Origin: Atopomonas sediminilitoris
GTDB lineage: Bacteria; Pseudomonadota; Gammaproteobacteria; Pseudomonadales; Pseudomonadaceae
Assembly: GCF_022601735.1 (NCBI RefSeq)
Contig: NZ_JAKUMM010000004.1
Coordinates: 62,001 to 126,000, forward strand
DNA: 64,000 nucleotides
Direction of reading: 5' to 3'
The notes beneath the pieces were generated by a model. That model saw nothing but the letters and a program-made list of their open reading frames with translations, was not told the origin of the DNA and ran no database searches. Both the position numbers and the translations under genes were made by a program. Shown here piece after piece: positions 8,014 to 18,041 of the stretch (its first letter is position 1; every line of letters starts with the position of its first letter).

Positions 8014-11000
8014 ATGAGCGACGCTTTCGGTGAGGATTCGGCGGCTTCGTCAATGCGCGAAGTGCTGGGGCAGCTACAAGACAGCCACCAGCAATTGCAG
8101 CGGCAATTGCAGCTAAGCGCTTTAATTACGCGCGTTCAGTCGCGCTTTATTCGCGAGCAAGATGCCGATGAGCTATTCGGCGGCTTGTTGACTGACATTC
8201 TGACAATCACGGCCAGCGAATATGGCTTCATCGGCGAAATTAAACACCGTGACGATGGCAGCCCGTATTTGCGCACCTATGCGCTGAGCAATATCGCGTG
8301 GGATCAAGCCACGCGCGACTTTTATGATGCCAACGCGCCACAGGGACTTGAGTTCTCCAATTTAAAAACACTGTTTGGGCACACCATTGCCACCGGTGAA
8401 GTGGTTATCAGTAATGAGCCGGCGGCAGACCCGCGCAGCGGCGGTTTGCCGCCGGGGCATCCAGCGCTGAATGCTTATTTAGGCTTGCCACTCAAATGTG
8501 GCGACATGTTGGTCGGTATGGTCGGCTTAGCTAACCGGTCTTCGGGCTATGACGAGCCGTTGGTGATTTTCTTAACGCCCTTGGTTACGACCGTCGCGCA
8601 TGTCGTGGAAGGATTTCGCGCAGCACGCTTGCGCGATCAGTTTCAGGCGCAGCTGGCACAGTCTGAGGCGTTCAACCGTAGCGTGTTGAATACGGTGGTG
8701 GACGGCATCGTCACGATTAACCCGCAAGGCATGATTGAGTCTTTTAATCAGGCAGCCGAGCGGATATTTGGCTACAGCAATGCTGAAGTGTTTGGGCGCA
8801 ATATCAGCATGTTGATGCCAGAGCCTTACCGTAGTGCGCATGACGGTTATTTGTTGCGTTACTTAACCACAGGGCAGTCACACATCATTGATGTAGGGCG
8901 TGAAGTGCTTGGTCAGCGTAAAGACGGCAGCACCTTTGCCCTTGAGCTGGCCGTCAGTGAGGTTAAGGTGGGTCAGCAGCACTTCTTTACCGGCGTGGTG
9001 CGTGACCTCACGCAAAAGAAACAAGCCCAACAGCAACTGCAGCAGCGCGATGAATATTGGCGCAAGCTTACGCGGCGCATCCCAGGTGTGGTGTATCAGT
9101 TCCAGCGCAAACCCGATGGCGAACAGCGCATCGTTTATGTCAGTGAGGGCGTCGAGCGCTTGCTGGGCGTTAGCAGCGAGCGGGTACAAGGCAATCTCGA
9201 ACACTTTATGGCGTTGGTTCACCCCGATGATGTGGCCGCGTACGCAGAAAGCGTGGAGCAATCGGTCTTAACGCAAAGCGATTGGCATCACGAGTTTCGT
9301 GTTTGCTTGGAACATCTAGGAACTCGTCGGTTACGCGGCGACTCCACGCTCGAGCAGCTGCCTGACGGTACCCTGAACTGGTTTGGTTTTTTGACCGATG
9401 TCACCGAACACTACCAAGACCAGCTCGCTTTGGCGCAAAGCGACGCTCGCTGGAAGTTCGCCCTGACGGGGTCGGGCGATGGGGTGTGGGACTGGGATCT
9501 GCAGACGGGGAATGTGTTCTTTTCGCCACAATGGAAGGCCATGCTCGGCTATAACGATGCGGAAATAGGGCATGCGTGGGAGGATTTTGAGCGCCTTTTG
9601 CACCCTGATGATCGTGACGCTTGTTTCGCCAGTTTGGATGAGCATCTACAGGAACAGTCACCGGTTTTTGAGCATGAAATTCGTCTGTTAGCCAAGTCAG
9701 GGCAGTATCGCTGGGTGCTGGATCGCGGCATGGTGGTGGCGCGTGATGCAGATGGCCAGCCGTTGCGGGTGATTGGCACCCATACCGATATCCACGCACG
9801 TAAAGCCAACGAAGAGGCGATTCGCCACGTCAACGCGCAGCTGAGTAATTTGATTGATTCGGCGACCTTGGTGTCGATTATCGCGACCGATACGCAAGGG
9901 TTGATCACCACCTTTAACTACGGCTCTGAACACCTGCTGGGTTACGCCAGCTCTGAAGTGGTCGGCAAGGCCACGCCGGCGTTGTTTCATTTGGCCGAGG
10001 AGGTGGCCGAGCGTGGCGCTGAGTTGACGGCCAAGTTGGGCTATGAAGTATCAGGCTTTGAAGTGTTCACCGCCCTGCCTAAGCGAGCACAACCCGAGCA
10101 GCGGCGCTGGACCTACGTGCAGCGCGATGGCACGCATCTGGCGGTTAACCTCAGTGTCAGCGCAGTGCGTGATGAACACGCCCAGATCACAGGCTTTATT
10201 GGTATCGCGACGGATATCAGTCAACAGGTACTTGCCGAGCAGGCCGCGCAACAAAACATGCTGGCGACTGAGGCTGCTTTGGCTGAAGCCAATCGGTTGG
10301 CGTTGATCGTCAGCCGGACCAGCAATGCGGTCGTGCTAACCAACCCTGAAGGCTTGATCGAGTGGGTCAACCCAAGCTTTGAGCGCATCAGCGGCTATGT
10401 GCTGGACGAGGTTAAGGGGCAAAGACCCGGTGCCTTTTTGCAAGGGCCGGAGACGGATCAAGCCACCGTGACACGCATACGTGAGGCGGTGGAGGCGGGC
10501 TGTGGAGTGCGTGAGGAAATCCTCAACTATCACAAAGACGGCACACACTACTGGCTTGATCTGGAAATAATGCCCGTGCGTGATGAGTACGATGTCATCA
10601 CCGGCTTTATGGCGATTGAGAGCGATATTACTGCCAGCAAGCAGGCGGCGCAGGCCTTGCAGTTAGCCAAAGCGCGCACAGAAAGCTTGCTAGCAGCTAT
10701 TCCGGATTTGATTTTTGAGCTCGACAGTGACGGTATTTGTCTGGATTACCGCGCGCCCGACCCGGATGAATTAAGCCTGCCGGAGGAGCGCTTTTTAGGG
10801 CTGCATTTTTCCAAGTCATTACCCCGTGCTGTGAGTAAAAAACTAGAGAAAGCCATCGCGAAAGCCCGCCAAGATGGACAAAGTCGTGTGGTGGCTGAGT
10901 ATTCCTTTCCTGATCAGCTGGGTCGTGAGCATGACTGGGAAATGTTTTTAGCCCCGCAACGCACCGGTGGCTTTGTGGTGTTGATTCATGACATCAGCGA

Positions 11001-12492
11001 GCGCAAACGCATTGAGCGGATGAAAAACGAGTTTGTTTCCACCGTGTCCCATGAGTTACGCACACCACTGACCTCCATTAGAGGGGCGCTAGGCTTAATC
11101 AATGGCGGTGCACTGGGTGAGTTGCCGGAAAAAGCCGGTGCCATGCTGCGCATGGCCTTGGCCAATAGCGAACGCTTAAGCCTGCTGATCAATGATTTAT
11201 TGGATATGGATAAGATTGAGTCGGGCAAAATGGACTTTGCTAACCGGCTATTGGCTGTGCCGGATCTGCTCAGTCAGGCCGTGGCCGCCAACCAAGGTTA
11301 TGCCCAAAGCTGTGCGGTTGAGTTTGTCCTCACGCCAGGCGCCGATGTGCCTTGGGTAGAGGCAGACCCCGACCGCTTAATGCAGGTGCTGGCTAATTTG
11401 CTGTCCAACGCGGCTAAGTTTTCTCCGCCGGGCAGTCATGTTGAGTTGGGCTATGTGGTCAACGGCGATCGCGTCCGCGTGAATGTGCAGGATTATGGCC
11501 CGGGCATTCCTGAGTCGTTTCGTGGGCGGATTTTCCAGAAATTCTCGCAAGCAGATTCTTCGGATACGCGTAAAAAAGGCGGCACCGGTCTTGGCTTGAT
11601 GATCAGTAAAGCGATTGTCGAGCGCTTAGGCGGCGCGATTGGCTTTAGCAGCGAGCAGGATCACGGCAGTTGTTTTTATTTTGACTTACCGCTGGCTAAA
11701 CAATCGCTGAGCAATGTCGTCGCTGATATGGCGAGCGACATTCTATTTTGCACCCATGATACGCAAGCGATTGAGCGCTTAAGCCGATTGGTGGCCGAAT
11801 ACGGCTATCGCTTGCACGTGGTCGCGCCCCAAGCGTTGGCTGCGGAGCAGCAATTGGAGAGTGCGGCGTTGTTAATTGTGGACTTGGCCGTGGGGGCAGA
11901 TTTAAGCGACGAAAACCTGCGCGCCTTGATCGCTCAAGAAGCCAATGCACCGGTGATTTTGTTGGGCCAACAAGGGCAAGCGGAGCAGGGCGACTGGATC
12001 GCCTCGCCAGCGGTTTTAGGCTGGTTAGACCGGCCGCTGGCCTCCAGTCGCGTGCATGAGCTACTTAACTGGCTCAGTGGCAATGGTCAAACAGACATCA
12101 AATTGCTGTATGTTGAGGACGATGAGGACGTCGCCAAACTCATGCACAGCCTTTGCCAGCCATTCGCAACCATTATCAATGTGGCAACGCTTGAGGGCGC
12201 ACGGCAGCAGTTGCAGCGCGAGCATTTTGATGTGCTGATCTTAGATCTTGGCCTGCCAGATGGGCATGGTAGCGAGTTACTGGATCAGCTGGGTGAGCTT
12301 GCTCAACCACCGGCGGTGTTGTTGTTTTCCGCGCAACCCCCCACGCGCGAAACCTTACGTCAGGTGGCTGGCGCATTGGTCAAAGCCAATACCAGTAATC
12401 AGGCACTGCTGCAGAGCATCCACCGACTGGTCAAGTGGCGACGTCAGCACTACGCTGAAGATGAGCCCGTTGATGTTAGTCCTAAGGAGTGA
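8014..12492 (+). CDS. Giant hybrid sensor histidine kinase (GAF, six PAS-like domains, HisKA, HATPase, two receivers)
   Basis: 1492 residues from ATG 8014 (AAAGGCGA upstream; an in-frame TTG at 7984 is less likely). No transmembrane segment or signal peptide is visible, so it should be cytosolic. Order: coiled start, GAF (about 25-205), a FixL-type PAS (about 215-345), two PAS_3-type domains ending in conserved D[VI]T/DIH, a fourth PAS, a LOV-like fifth PAS (about 765-885; GQRPGAFLQG replaces the LOV GRNCRFLQG, so the photoactive Cys is missing), and a sixth PAS. HisKA follows with SHELRTPL (His about 1013), HATPase with NLLSNAAKFS, DYGPGIP and GGTGLGL, then a degenerate receiver and an intact receiver (LYVEDDED; Asp about 1411 in LILDLGLPDG). 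First gene of a three-gene phosphorelay operon, divergent from nap. The input signal cannot be told from sequence. Confidence 0.92.
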   Translation: MSDAFGEDSAASSMREVLGQLQDSHQQLQRQLQLSALITRVQSRFIREQDADELFGGLLTDILTITASEYGFIGEIKHRDDGSPYLRTYALSNIAWDQATRDFYDANAPQGLEFSNLKTLFGHTIATGEVVISNEPAADPRSGGLPPGHPALNAYLGLPLKCGDMLVGMVGLANRSSGYDEPLVIFLTPLVTTVAHVVEGFRAARLRDQFQAQLAQSEAFNRSVLNTVVDGIVTINPQGMIESFNQAAERIFGYSNAEVFGRNISMLMPEPYRSAHDGYLLRYLTTGQSHIIDVGREVLGQRKDGSTFALELAVSEVKVGQQHFFTGVVRDLTQKKQAQQQLQQRDEYWRKLTRRIPGVVYQFQRKPDGEQRIVYVSEGVERLLGVSSERVQGNLEHFMALVHPDDVAAYAESVEQSVLTQSDWHHEFRVCLEHLGTRRLRGDSTLEQLPDGTLNWFGFLTDVTEHYQDQLALAQSDARWKFALTGSGDGVWDWDLQTGNVFFSPQWKAMLGYNDAEIGHAWEDFERLLHPDDRDACFASLDEHLQEQSPVFEHEIRLLAKSGQYRWVLDRGMVVARDADGQPLRVIGTHTDIHARKANEEAIRHVNAQLSNLIDSATLVSIIATDTQGLITTFNYGSEHLLGYASSEVVGKATPALFHLAEEVAERGAELTAKLGYEVSGFEVFTALPKRAQPEQRRWTYVQRDGTHLAVNLSVSAVRDEHAQITGFIGIATDISQQVLAEQAAQQNMLATEAALAEANRLALIVSRTSNAVVLTNPEGLIEWVNPSFERISGYVLDEVKGQRPGAFLQGPETDQATVTRIREAVEAGCGVREEILNYHKDGTHYWLDLEIMPVRDEYDVITGFMAIESDITASKQAAQALQLAKARTESLLAAIPDLIFELDSDGICLDYRAPDPDELSLPEERFLGLHFSKSLPRAVSKKLEKAIAKARQDGQSRVVAEYSFPDQLGREHDWEMFLAPQRTGGFVVLIHDISERKRIERMKNEFVSTVSHELRTPLTSIRGALGLINGGALGELPEKAGAMLRMALANSERLSLLINDLLDMDKIESGKMDFANRLLAVPDLLSQAVAANQGYAQSCAVEFVLTPGADVPWVEADPDRLMQVLANLLSNAAKFSPPGSHVELGYVVNGDRVRVNVQDYGPGIPESFRGRIFQKFSQADSSDTRKKGGTGLGLMISKAIVERLGGAIGFSSEQDHGSCFYFDLPLAKQSLSNVVADMASDILFCTHDTQAIERLSRLVAEYGYRLHVVAPQALAAEQQLESAALLIVDLAVGADLSDENLRALIAQEANAPVILLGQQGQAEQGDWIASPAVLGWLDRPLASSRVHELLNWLSGNGQTDIKLLYVEDDEDVAKLMHSLCQPFATIINVATLEGARQQLQREHFDVLILDLGLPDGHGSELLDQLGELAQPPAVLLFSAQPPTRETLRQVAGALVKANTSNQALLQSIHRLVKWRRQHYAEDEPVDVSPKE

Positions 12493-12494
12493 GG

Positions 12495-12884
12495 ATGAAT
12501 CAGCCTTTGCAGCGTGTGCTGTATGTTGAGGATGAGCCGGATATTCAAGCGGTGGCTAAGCTGGCGCTTGAAACCGTCGGTGGTTTGGAAGTGCGCGTCT
12601 CAAGCAATGGTGATGAAGCGCTGCAAGTGGCCCCCACCTTTGCCGCTGACTTATTACTGTTGGATGTGATGATGCCCGGGATGGACGGCCCAACAACCTT
12701 GGCACGTTTGCGTGAAATGCCCGCTTTCAGCAAAACGCCTGCCGTGTTCATGACGGCTAAAGTTCAGCCCTCTGAAGTGGCGCACTTGAAGTCACTCGGT
12801 GCGCTAGAAGTGATTGCCAAGCCCTTCGATCCGATGACCCTGGCTGATACCTTGAAAAAACTCTTCGCGAGCGCACAGCAATGA
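12495..12884 (+). CDS. Single-domain response regulator (CheY-like)
   Basis: 129 residues from ATG 12495, with AAGGAG upstream and only 2 bp after the kinase stop. A receiver domain alone: acidic pair in YVEDEPD (residues 11-17), phospho-acceptor Asp57 in LLLLDVMMPGMDG, Thr in VFMTAK and the conserved Lys in IAKPFD. There is no output domain. It probably shuttles phosphate between the hybrid kinase and the Hpt domain of the next gene, whose start codon overlaps its stop. Confidence 0.92.
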   Translation: MNQPLQRVLYVEDEPDIQAVAKLALETVGGLEVRVSSNGDEALQVAPTFAADLLLLDVMMPGMDGPTTLARLREMPAFSKTPAVFMTAKVQPSEVAHLKSLGALEVIAKPFDPMTLADTLKKLFASAQQ

Positions 12885-14581
12885 CCGATGAAGACGCTAA
12901 AAAAGCGTTTATGCAAAACCAGTTAGCGCAGTTGCGCGCAGATTTCGTCAAACGTTTGCCTGAGCGTATGCGTTTGATTGAGTTGGGCTGGAAGGGGTTG
13001 GTCGCACAATGGGAAGTGCAGCCCTTAGCCGATTTGCATCGTGAGATTCATACCCTAATCGGTACCAGTGGCACCTTTGAGTTACACGAATTATCACGCA
13101 GTGCCCGCGCCTTTGAGCGGGTACTTAAACTCCAGATGGAGTTTGAAGAGGCTCCCTCACCAGAAATGCTCAGCACATTGCATAAATCCTTAGGGCAAGT
13201 GCTGGTTATTGCGCGGCAAACGATTGAAGCCGCTGGGGATAACGAGGTGCCAGAGCAGCTGCCAGAAGTGGGTAAAGCCAATCTGGCCGAGCTGGAGCGT
13301 GTGCGCACACCCTTGGTGTTTTTGGTCGAAGATGAGCGCGTTCATGCCGAGTTGTTAGCCGCGCAGCTACGCCAATTCGGTTACGACGTCGTGGTGTTTC
13401 TACAGTTGGCCGCCATGCTGCAGGAGGCCGCCAAGCGCAGGCCGCATGTGGTCATGCTGGATATCATTTTGCCCAACTGCAGCGAAGAGCAGGTCTTTTC
13501 GATTGCCCGGCAGGTTATCGCCCAACAAATCCCTGTGGTGGCGATCTCCGCCCTGACAGACTTCGATACCCGCCTAAAGGCCGCGCGTGCCGGCATTATT
13601 GGCTATCAAACCAAGCCGGTGGATTTATTAAGCTTGGTCAAACGGCTCGATAAATTAACTAACCGCGTGCCTGAGGCACCGTATCGGGTACTGCTGATTG
13701 ATGATCAGCGTGCGGTCGCGACCTACCATGGCGCGGTGTTAGAGCAGGCAGGCATGCGTGTGCGCACCCTGATGAATCCTTTGGAAGTGATGGAAGTACT
13801 GAACGAGTTCAGTCCTGATGTGATCGTCAGCGACGTGTACATGCCCGGTGCCAGCGGCCTAGAGCTGGCAGCGGTGCTGCGCCAGCAAGAGCTGTACGAC
13901 CATATCCCCATCGTGTTCTTGTCGGGCGAGCAAGATATGGACAAGCAAGTCAGTGCCCTAGGCATTGGCGCCGATGACTTCTTGGTTAAACCCATCGTCC
14001 CCGATCGTTTTATTTCTGCGATTACCGCCCGCGCACAGCGTGCCCGCACTTTAAGTGCGGTGATGACTCACGACGGTTTGACCGGCTTGCTGAACCACAA
14101 AAACATCAAGGCCGCGGTGGATAAAGAGTTTGCGCGCAGCTCCCGTGGCGGTGACCCGGTGGTCGTAGGTTTGATCGACGTGGATCACTTTAAGCACGTC
14201 AACGACACCCACGGGCACCCAACCGGCGACCGTGTGTTACGCGGTTTGGCGCACTTGATGAAACAGCGCTTACGCGCCACCGATTATCTGGGGCGTTATG
14301 GCGGCGAAGAGTTTCTTATCGTACTGCCGGATACCCCGCTAGAGGCCGCAGAAAAAGTGTTTAACCAGCTGCGCGAGGCCTTTGCGAGTTTGTTGTACCA
14401 AAGCGAACAGGGTGAGTTTTCCTCATCGTTTAGTGCCGGTTTAGCGCGCGCAATCGACTTCCCTGATCCTAGCAGCTTGCTAAAAGCCGCGGATGAGGCT
14501 CTGTACGAGGCTAAACAAGGCGGACGCAATCAGGTGCGTATTGCGCTTGAAAGCCAAGTTAAGCAAGCCAGCGAAGAGTGA
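12881..14581 (+). CDS. Hpt-REC-REC-GGDEF diguanylate cyclase
   Basis: 566 residues, ATG overlapping the previous stop (ATGA). N-terminal Hpt-like domain with His57 in REIHTLIGTSGTF, a first receiver (Asp194 in VMLDIILP), a second receiver (Asp318 in IVSDVYMP) and a C-terminal GGDEF domain with active site GGEEF (474-478). The RATD motif five residues before GGEEF is the allosteric I-site, so product feedback by c-di-GMP is expected. Predicted reaction: 2 GTP to c-di-GMP. The combination suggests the end point of a phosphorelay started by the upstream hybrid kinase. Which genes it controls is not visible here. Confidence 0.92.
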   Translation: MTDEDAKKAFMQNQLAQLRADFVKRLPERMRLIELGWKGLVAQWEVQPLADLHREIHTLIGTSGTFELHELSRSARAFERVLKLQMEFEEAPSPEMLSTLHKSLGQVLVIARQTIEAAGDNEVPEQLPEVGKANLAELERVRTPLVFLVEDERVHAELLAAQLRQFGYDVVVFLQLAAMLQEAAKRRPHVVMLDIILPNCSEEQVFSIARQVIAQQIPVVAISALTDFDTRLKAARAGIIGYQTKPVDLLSLVKRLDKLTNRVPEAPYRVLLIDDQRAVATYHGAVLEQAGMRVRTLMNPLEVMEVLNEFSPDVIVSDVYMPGASGLELAAVLRQQELYDHIPIVFLSGEQDMDKQVSALGIGADDFLVKPIVPDRFISAITARAQRARTLSAVMTHDGLTGLLNHKNIKAAVDKEFARSSRGGDPVVVGLIDVDHFKHVNDTHGHPTGDRVLRGLAHLMKQRLRATDYLGRYGGEEFLIVLPDTPLEAAEKVFNQLREAFASLLYQSEQGEFSSSFSAGLARAIDFPDPSSLLKAADEALYEAKQGGRNQVRIALESQVKQASEE

Positions 14582-14583
14582 TG

Positions 14584-14607
14584 TCGCCTAACCCGGTGGG
14601 CAGGCGA
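14584..14607. terminator. Weak stem-loop between convergent cyclase and metR genes
   Basis: TCGCCT (14584-14589) pairs with AGGCGA (14602-14607) in the 32-bp gap between convergent stops. There is no clear U-tract, so it is only a candidate terminator. Confidence 0.3.
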
Positions 14608-14613
14608 GGTTAC

Positions 14614-15537
14614 TTATTTGCTGCGGGCACTGCTCACGCCCGCTAGGGTGGCGAACGAGGTGTCTTTGGCAGTGAGCAAAAAATCCCGCATAAACGGTGC
14701 GTCGAGCATGTCCTCGCGTAAGCCGGCATACAAGGTGGCAAATAAACCTTGGCTGCCAAGCTTGCGCGTGGTGATGTAGCCGCGCTCGCTGTATTCCGCC
14801 AATGCCCAGTTAGGCAGGCAGCTAACCCCACGCCCTGAGGCCACCAGTTGCAACATCATCACGGTCAATTCGGCCGTGCGTACCGCCGCAGGCTCCATCT
14901 CGGCAGGCTCCAGAAAGTGCTTAAAGATATCCAATCGCTCACGTTCGACGGGGTAGCTGATCAGCGTCTCGCTTTGTAAGTCGCTGGGCTCAATGTGGCT
15001 TTTACGCGCCAACGGGTGCTGGTTGGCTACCGCGAGCAGGGCTTCGTAGGTGAACAGCGGTACATAAGTGATGCCGGGCAGCTCTTGTGGGTCGCTGGTG
15101 ACCACCAAATCTAAGTCGCCACGGGCGAGCGCGGGGAGTGGCGCAAAGGCAAAGCCTGAGGCGAGATCGAGTTCAACTTCCGGCCATGTGTCACGAAACT
15201 GATCGATGGTCGGCATCAGCCATTGAAAGCAGCTGTGGCATTCAATCGCCATGTGCAAGCGGCCGGCTGTGCCACCAGCGAGCCGGCTTAAATCGCGCTC
15301 GGCACTGCGTAATAACGGCAGTAGCTCATCACTTAACCGCAGCAACCGCAGGCCGGCACTGGTAAAGCGCACGGGTTTGGTTTTGCGCACAAACAGGCTT
15401 TGGCCGACTTTCTCTTCAAGGTCTTTGATTTGGTGCGATAGCGCCGATTGGGTGAGGTGCAGCCGTTCGGCGGCCTCGACCAAGCTGTCTGTTTCGCGCA
15501 GCGCATGCAGCGTTCTGAGGTGACGAATTTCCAGCAT
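14614..15537 (-). CDS. metR: LysR-family regulator MetR
   Basis: 307 residues from ATG 15537 (MLEIRHLRTL), with GTGAG just upstream; a GTG at 15546 is the longer alternative. N-terminal winged HTH (about 1-60; SLVEAAERLHLTQSALSHQI) and a C-terminal LysR effector domain with the MetR-typical IECHSCFQWLMP segment. MetR activates methionine synthesis genes with homocysteine as co-inducer. It is divergent from metE by about 105 bp, the classic arrangement, which strongly supports the name. Confidence 0.93.
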   Translation of the reverse strand: MLEIRHLRTLHALRETDSLVEAAERLHLTQSALSHQIKDLEEKVGQSLFVRKTKPVRFTSAGLRLLRLSDELLPLLRSAERDLSRLAGGTAGRLHMAIECHSCFQWLMPTIDQFRDTWPEVELDLASGFAFAPLPALARGDLDLVVTSDPQELPGITYVPLFTYEALLAVANQHPLARKSHIEPSDLQSETLISYPVERERLDIFKHFLEPAEMEPAAVRTAELTVMMLQLVASGRGVSCLPNWALAEYSERGYITTRKLGSQGLFATLYAGLREDMLDAPFMRDFLLTAKDTSFATLAGVSSARSK

Positions 15538-15566
15538 AAGGCTCACTATTAGTTTTACTAAAGATC

Positions 15567-15577
15567 ATTCTGAGAAT
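15567..15577. promoter_or_regulatory. Small dyad in the metR-metE gap, candidate regulator site
   Basis: ATTCT-G-AGAAT is a perfect short inverted repeat between the divergent metR and metE genes. I did not find the E. coli MetR consensus TGAA-N5-TTCA, so assignment to MetR is only by position. Confidence 0.3.
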
Positions 15578-15642
15578 ATTGAGTTTGTCTCATGTTGCCT
15601 GCGCTGTCGAGAATAGCCGCCATTGCAGACAAGGAGCGCAAC

Positions 15643-17934
15643 ATGACACACGCACATTCGTTAGGTTTTCCCCGCATTGGTCGCGACCGTGAATTAAAGA
15701 AAGCGCTGGAGGCCTTCTGGCAAGGCAAGTTGACTGAGCAAGGCTTGCAAGAGGTGGGGCATCAACTGCGCGCCGAGCATTGGCAGATACAGGCCGAGCA
15801 AGGTCTAACCCTGTTGCCGGTGGGCGATTTCCATTGGTACGACCAAGTGTTAACCCACTCGCTGATGTTCAATGTGATCCCAGAGCGATTTGCCGGACAA
15901 GACGTTGATCTGGCCACCTTATTTAGCATGGCGCGTGGGGTTAGCCACAGCTGTTGTGGTGGTACGCAAGCGCAGGAAATGACCAAGTGGTTTGATACCA
16001 ACTATCACTACTTGGTGCCTGAATTTGAGCCTGGCCAGCAGTTTCGCTTGAACTGGACGCAGTTATTTGACGAAGTCCGCGAAGCGCAAGACTTGGGGCA
16101 TCAGGTCAAACCCGTGTTGATTGGCCCCTTAACCTACTTGTGGTTAGGCAAGGCCAAAGGCGAAAGCTTCGATCGTTTAGAGCTGCTGGATAACTTGCTG
16201 CCGGTATACGGTGAGATTCTTGAACGCTTAGCGGCGCAGGGCGTGACGTGGGTACAAATTGACGAGCCTATTTTGGCGCTGGATTTGCCTGCCCAGTGGA
16301 AGGCTGCGTTTGAGCGCGCCTACCACTTGTTACAAAGCTCGCCGTGTCAAAAGTTGCTGGCGACATACTTTGGTGCGCTGGACGATAACCTCGGCTTGGC
16401 CGTGAACCTGCCAGTGAACGGCTTGCACGTGGATGTGGTGCGTGCGCCCGAGCAGCTGGATGCGGTGTTAGATCGCCTGCCTAGTTATAAGGTGTTGTCG
16501 TTGGGTGTGGTCAACGGGCGCAACGTGTGGCGCTGCGATCTTGACCGCGCATTGGCGCAGTTGAGCAAAGCGCATGAGCGGTTTGGCAATAATCTGTGGG
16601 TGGCCCCTTCGTGCTCGTTATTACACAGCCCAGTGGATTTGACCCGCGAAGATAAGCTTGATGATGAGCTTTACAGTTGGTTAGCGTTCGCGGTGCAAAA
16701 GTGCGCTGAAGTTGCGCTGCTGGCCAAGGCTTTAGATAAACCAGACGACGCTGCGGTGCAGAAGTCATTGCGTGAAAGCCGCAGTGCTTTGGCGCGGCGT
16801 GCCGGTTCGCCACGCATCCATAAGCCTGAAGTAGCGGCTCGCTTAGCGGCGATTACCCCAGCCGATAGTCAGCGCGCACAGCCCTATACCGAGCGGGCGC
16901 TGGCGCAGCGTGCGCATTTGCAGCTGCCCTTGTTGCCGACCACCACCATTGGATCGTTTCCACAAACGCAAACCATCCGCCAAGCGCGGCAAGCCTTTAA
17001 AGCCGGCGAGCTCAGTGCTGAGCTGTATCAACAGGCGATGCATAACGAGATCGCCCATGCGGTTAAGGTGCAAGAAGAACTCGGGCTGGATGTCTTGGTG
17101 CACGGCGAAGCTGAGCGTAACGATATGGTCGAATACTTCGCCGAACTGATCGATGGCTACGCGTTTACCCGCTTTGGCTGGGTGCAAAGTTATGGTTCGC
17201 GCTGCGTGAAACCGCCGGTGATTGTCGGTGATTTGCATCGCCCGCAAGCGATGACCGTTGAGTGGATTCGCTACGCGCAAAGTCTGACCAATAAGCCGAT
17301 GAAGGGCATGCTGACCGGGCCTGTGACCATGCTGGTGTGGTCGTTCCCGCGCGAAGATGTCAGTCGTGAGGTGCAGGCAAAACAACTCGCGTTGGCCCTG
17401 CGCGACGAGGTGGTCGAGCTGGAACAGGCTGGGATCAGTATCGTGCAAATTGACGAGGCGGCTTACCGTGAAGGCCTGCCGCTGCGTCGCGCACAGTGGC
17501 AAGCCTACTTGGATTGGGCCGGTGAGGCGTTTCGTCTGAGCGCCAGTGGTGTGCAGGCGCAAACGCAAATTCACACACACATGTGCTACAGCGAATTTAA
17601 TGACGTGATTGAGTCCATTGCGGCTATGGATGCAGACGTCATCACCATTGAAACCTCGCGTTCGCACATGGAGTTACTCCAAGCTTTCCAAGGGTTTGCC
17701 TACCCCAATGAAATCGGTCCCGGTGTGTATGACATCCATTCGCCGCGAGTGCCGACCGTCGCGGAGATGGTCGAGCTGCTCGAGAAAGCCGCGCAGTTGA
17801 TTCCCTTGCAGCGTTTGTGGGTCAACCCAGACTGCGGCTTAAAAACCCGCGCTTGGCCAGAAACAGAAGAAGCGCTGCGTAATATGTTGACCGCCACGCA
17901 ACAGCTACGCGCGCGCAATGCTGTGGCAGCCTAA
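15643..17934 (+). CDS. metE: Cobalamin-independent methionine synthase MetE
   Basis: 763 residues from ATG 15643 with AAGGAG upstream; the frame opens earlier at 15592, but that part has no ribosome site. The N-terminal domain begins [13 protein letters not shown], and the C-terminal catalytic domain contains the Zn ligands HMC in HTHMCYSEF (about residues 643-645) and the last Cys in NPDCGLKTR (about 730). Reaction: methyl transfer from 5-methyltetrahydropteroyl-triglutamate to homocysteine, giving methionine, in the cytosol. Full length for the family. Divergent metR is its likely activator. Confidence 0.97.
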   Translation: MTHAHSLGFPRIGRDRELKKALEAFWQGKLTEQGLQEVGHQLRAEHWQIQAEQGLTLLPVGDFHWYDQVLTHSLMFNVIPERFAGQDVDLATLFSMARGVSHSCCGGTQAQEMTKWFDTNYHYLVPEFEPGQQFRLNWTQLFDEVREAQDLGHQVKPVLIGPLTYLWLGKAKGESFDRLELLDNLLPVYGEILERLAAQGVTWVQIDEPILALDLPAQWKAAFERAYHLLQSSPCQKLLATYFGALDDNLGLAVNLPVNGLHVDVVRAPEQLDAVLDRLPSYKVLSLGVVNGRNVWRCDLDRALAQLSKAHERFGNNLWVAPSCSLLHSPVDLTREDKLDDELYSWLAFAVQKCAEVALLAKALDKPDDAAVQKSLRESRSALARRAGSPRIHKPEVAARLAAITPADSQRAQPYTERALAQRAHLQLPLLPTTTIGSFPQTQTIRQARQAFKAGELSAELYQQAMHNEIAHAVKVQEELGLDVLVHGEAERNDMVEYFAELIDGYAFTRFGWVQSYGSRCVKPPVIVGDLHRPQAMTVEWIRYAQSLTNKPMKGMLTGPVTMLVWSFPREDVSREVQAKQLALALRDEVVELEQAGISIVQIDEAAYREGLPLRRAQWQAYLDWAGEAFRLSASGVQAQTQIHTHMCYSEFNDVIESIAAMDADVITIETSRSHMELLQAFQGFAYPNEIGPGVYDIHSPRVPTVAEMVELLEKAAQLIPLQRLWVNPDCGLKTRAWPETEEALRNMLTATQQLRARNAVAA

Positions 17935-18041
17935 AGCGAGAACTGTGTGGCAAAGCAGGCAAGGGTGTTGAACTGTTCTGTTGTTAAGTCATCCAAGGTG
18001 ATGCCTGCATGAAGCAGGTGTTGCCTTGAGAGGAACCGAAC

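Noticed and set aside
10290..10660. Blue-light photoreceptor call for the fifth PAS domain
   Set aside because: The LOV adduct-forming Cys is replaced (GQRPGAFLQG).
16843..17667. 274-codon minus-strand ORF within metE
   Set aside because: Antisense shadow of the catalytic half of metE; His-rich translation with no ribosome site or domain.
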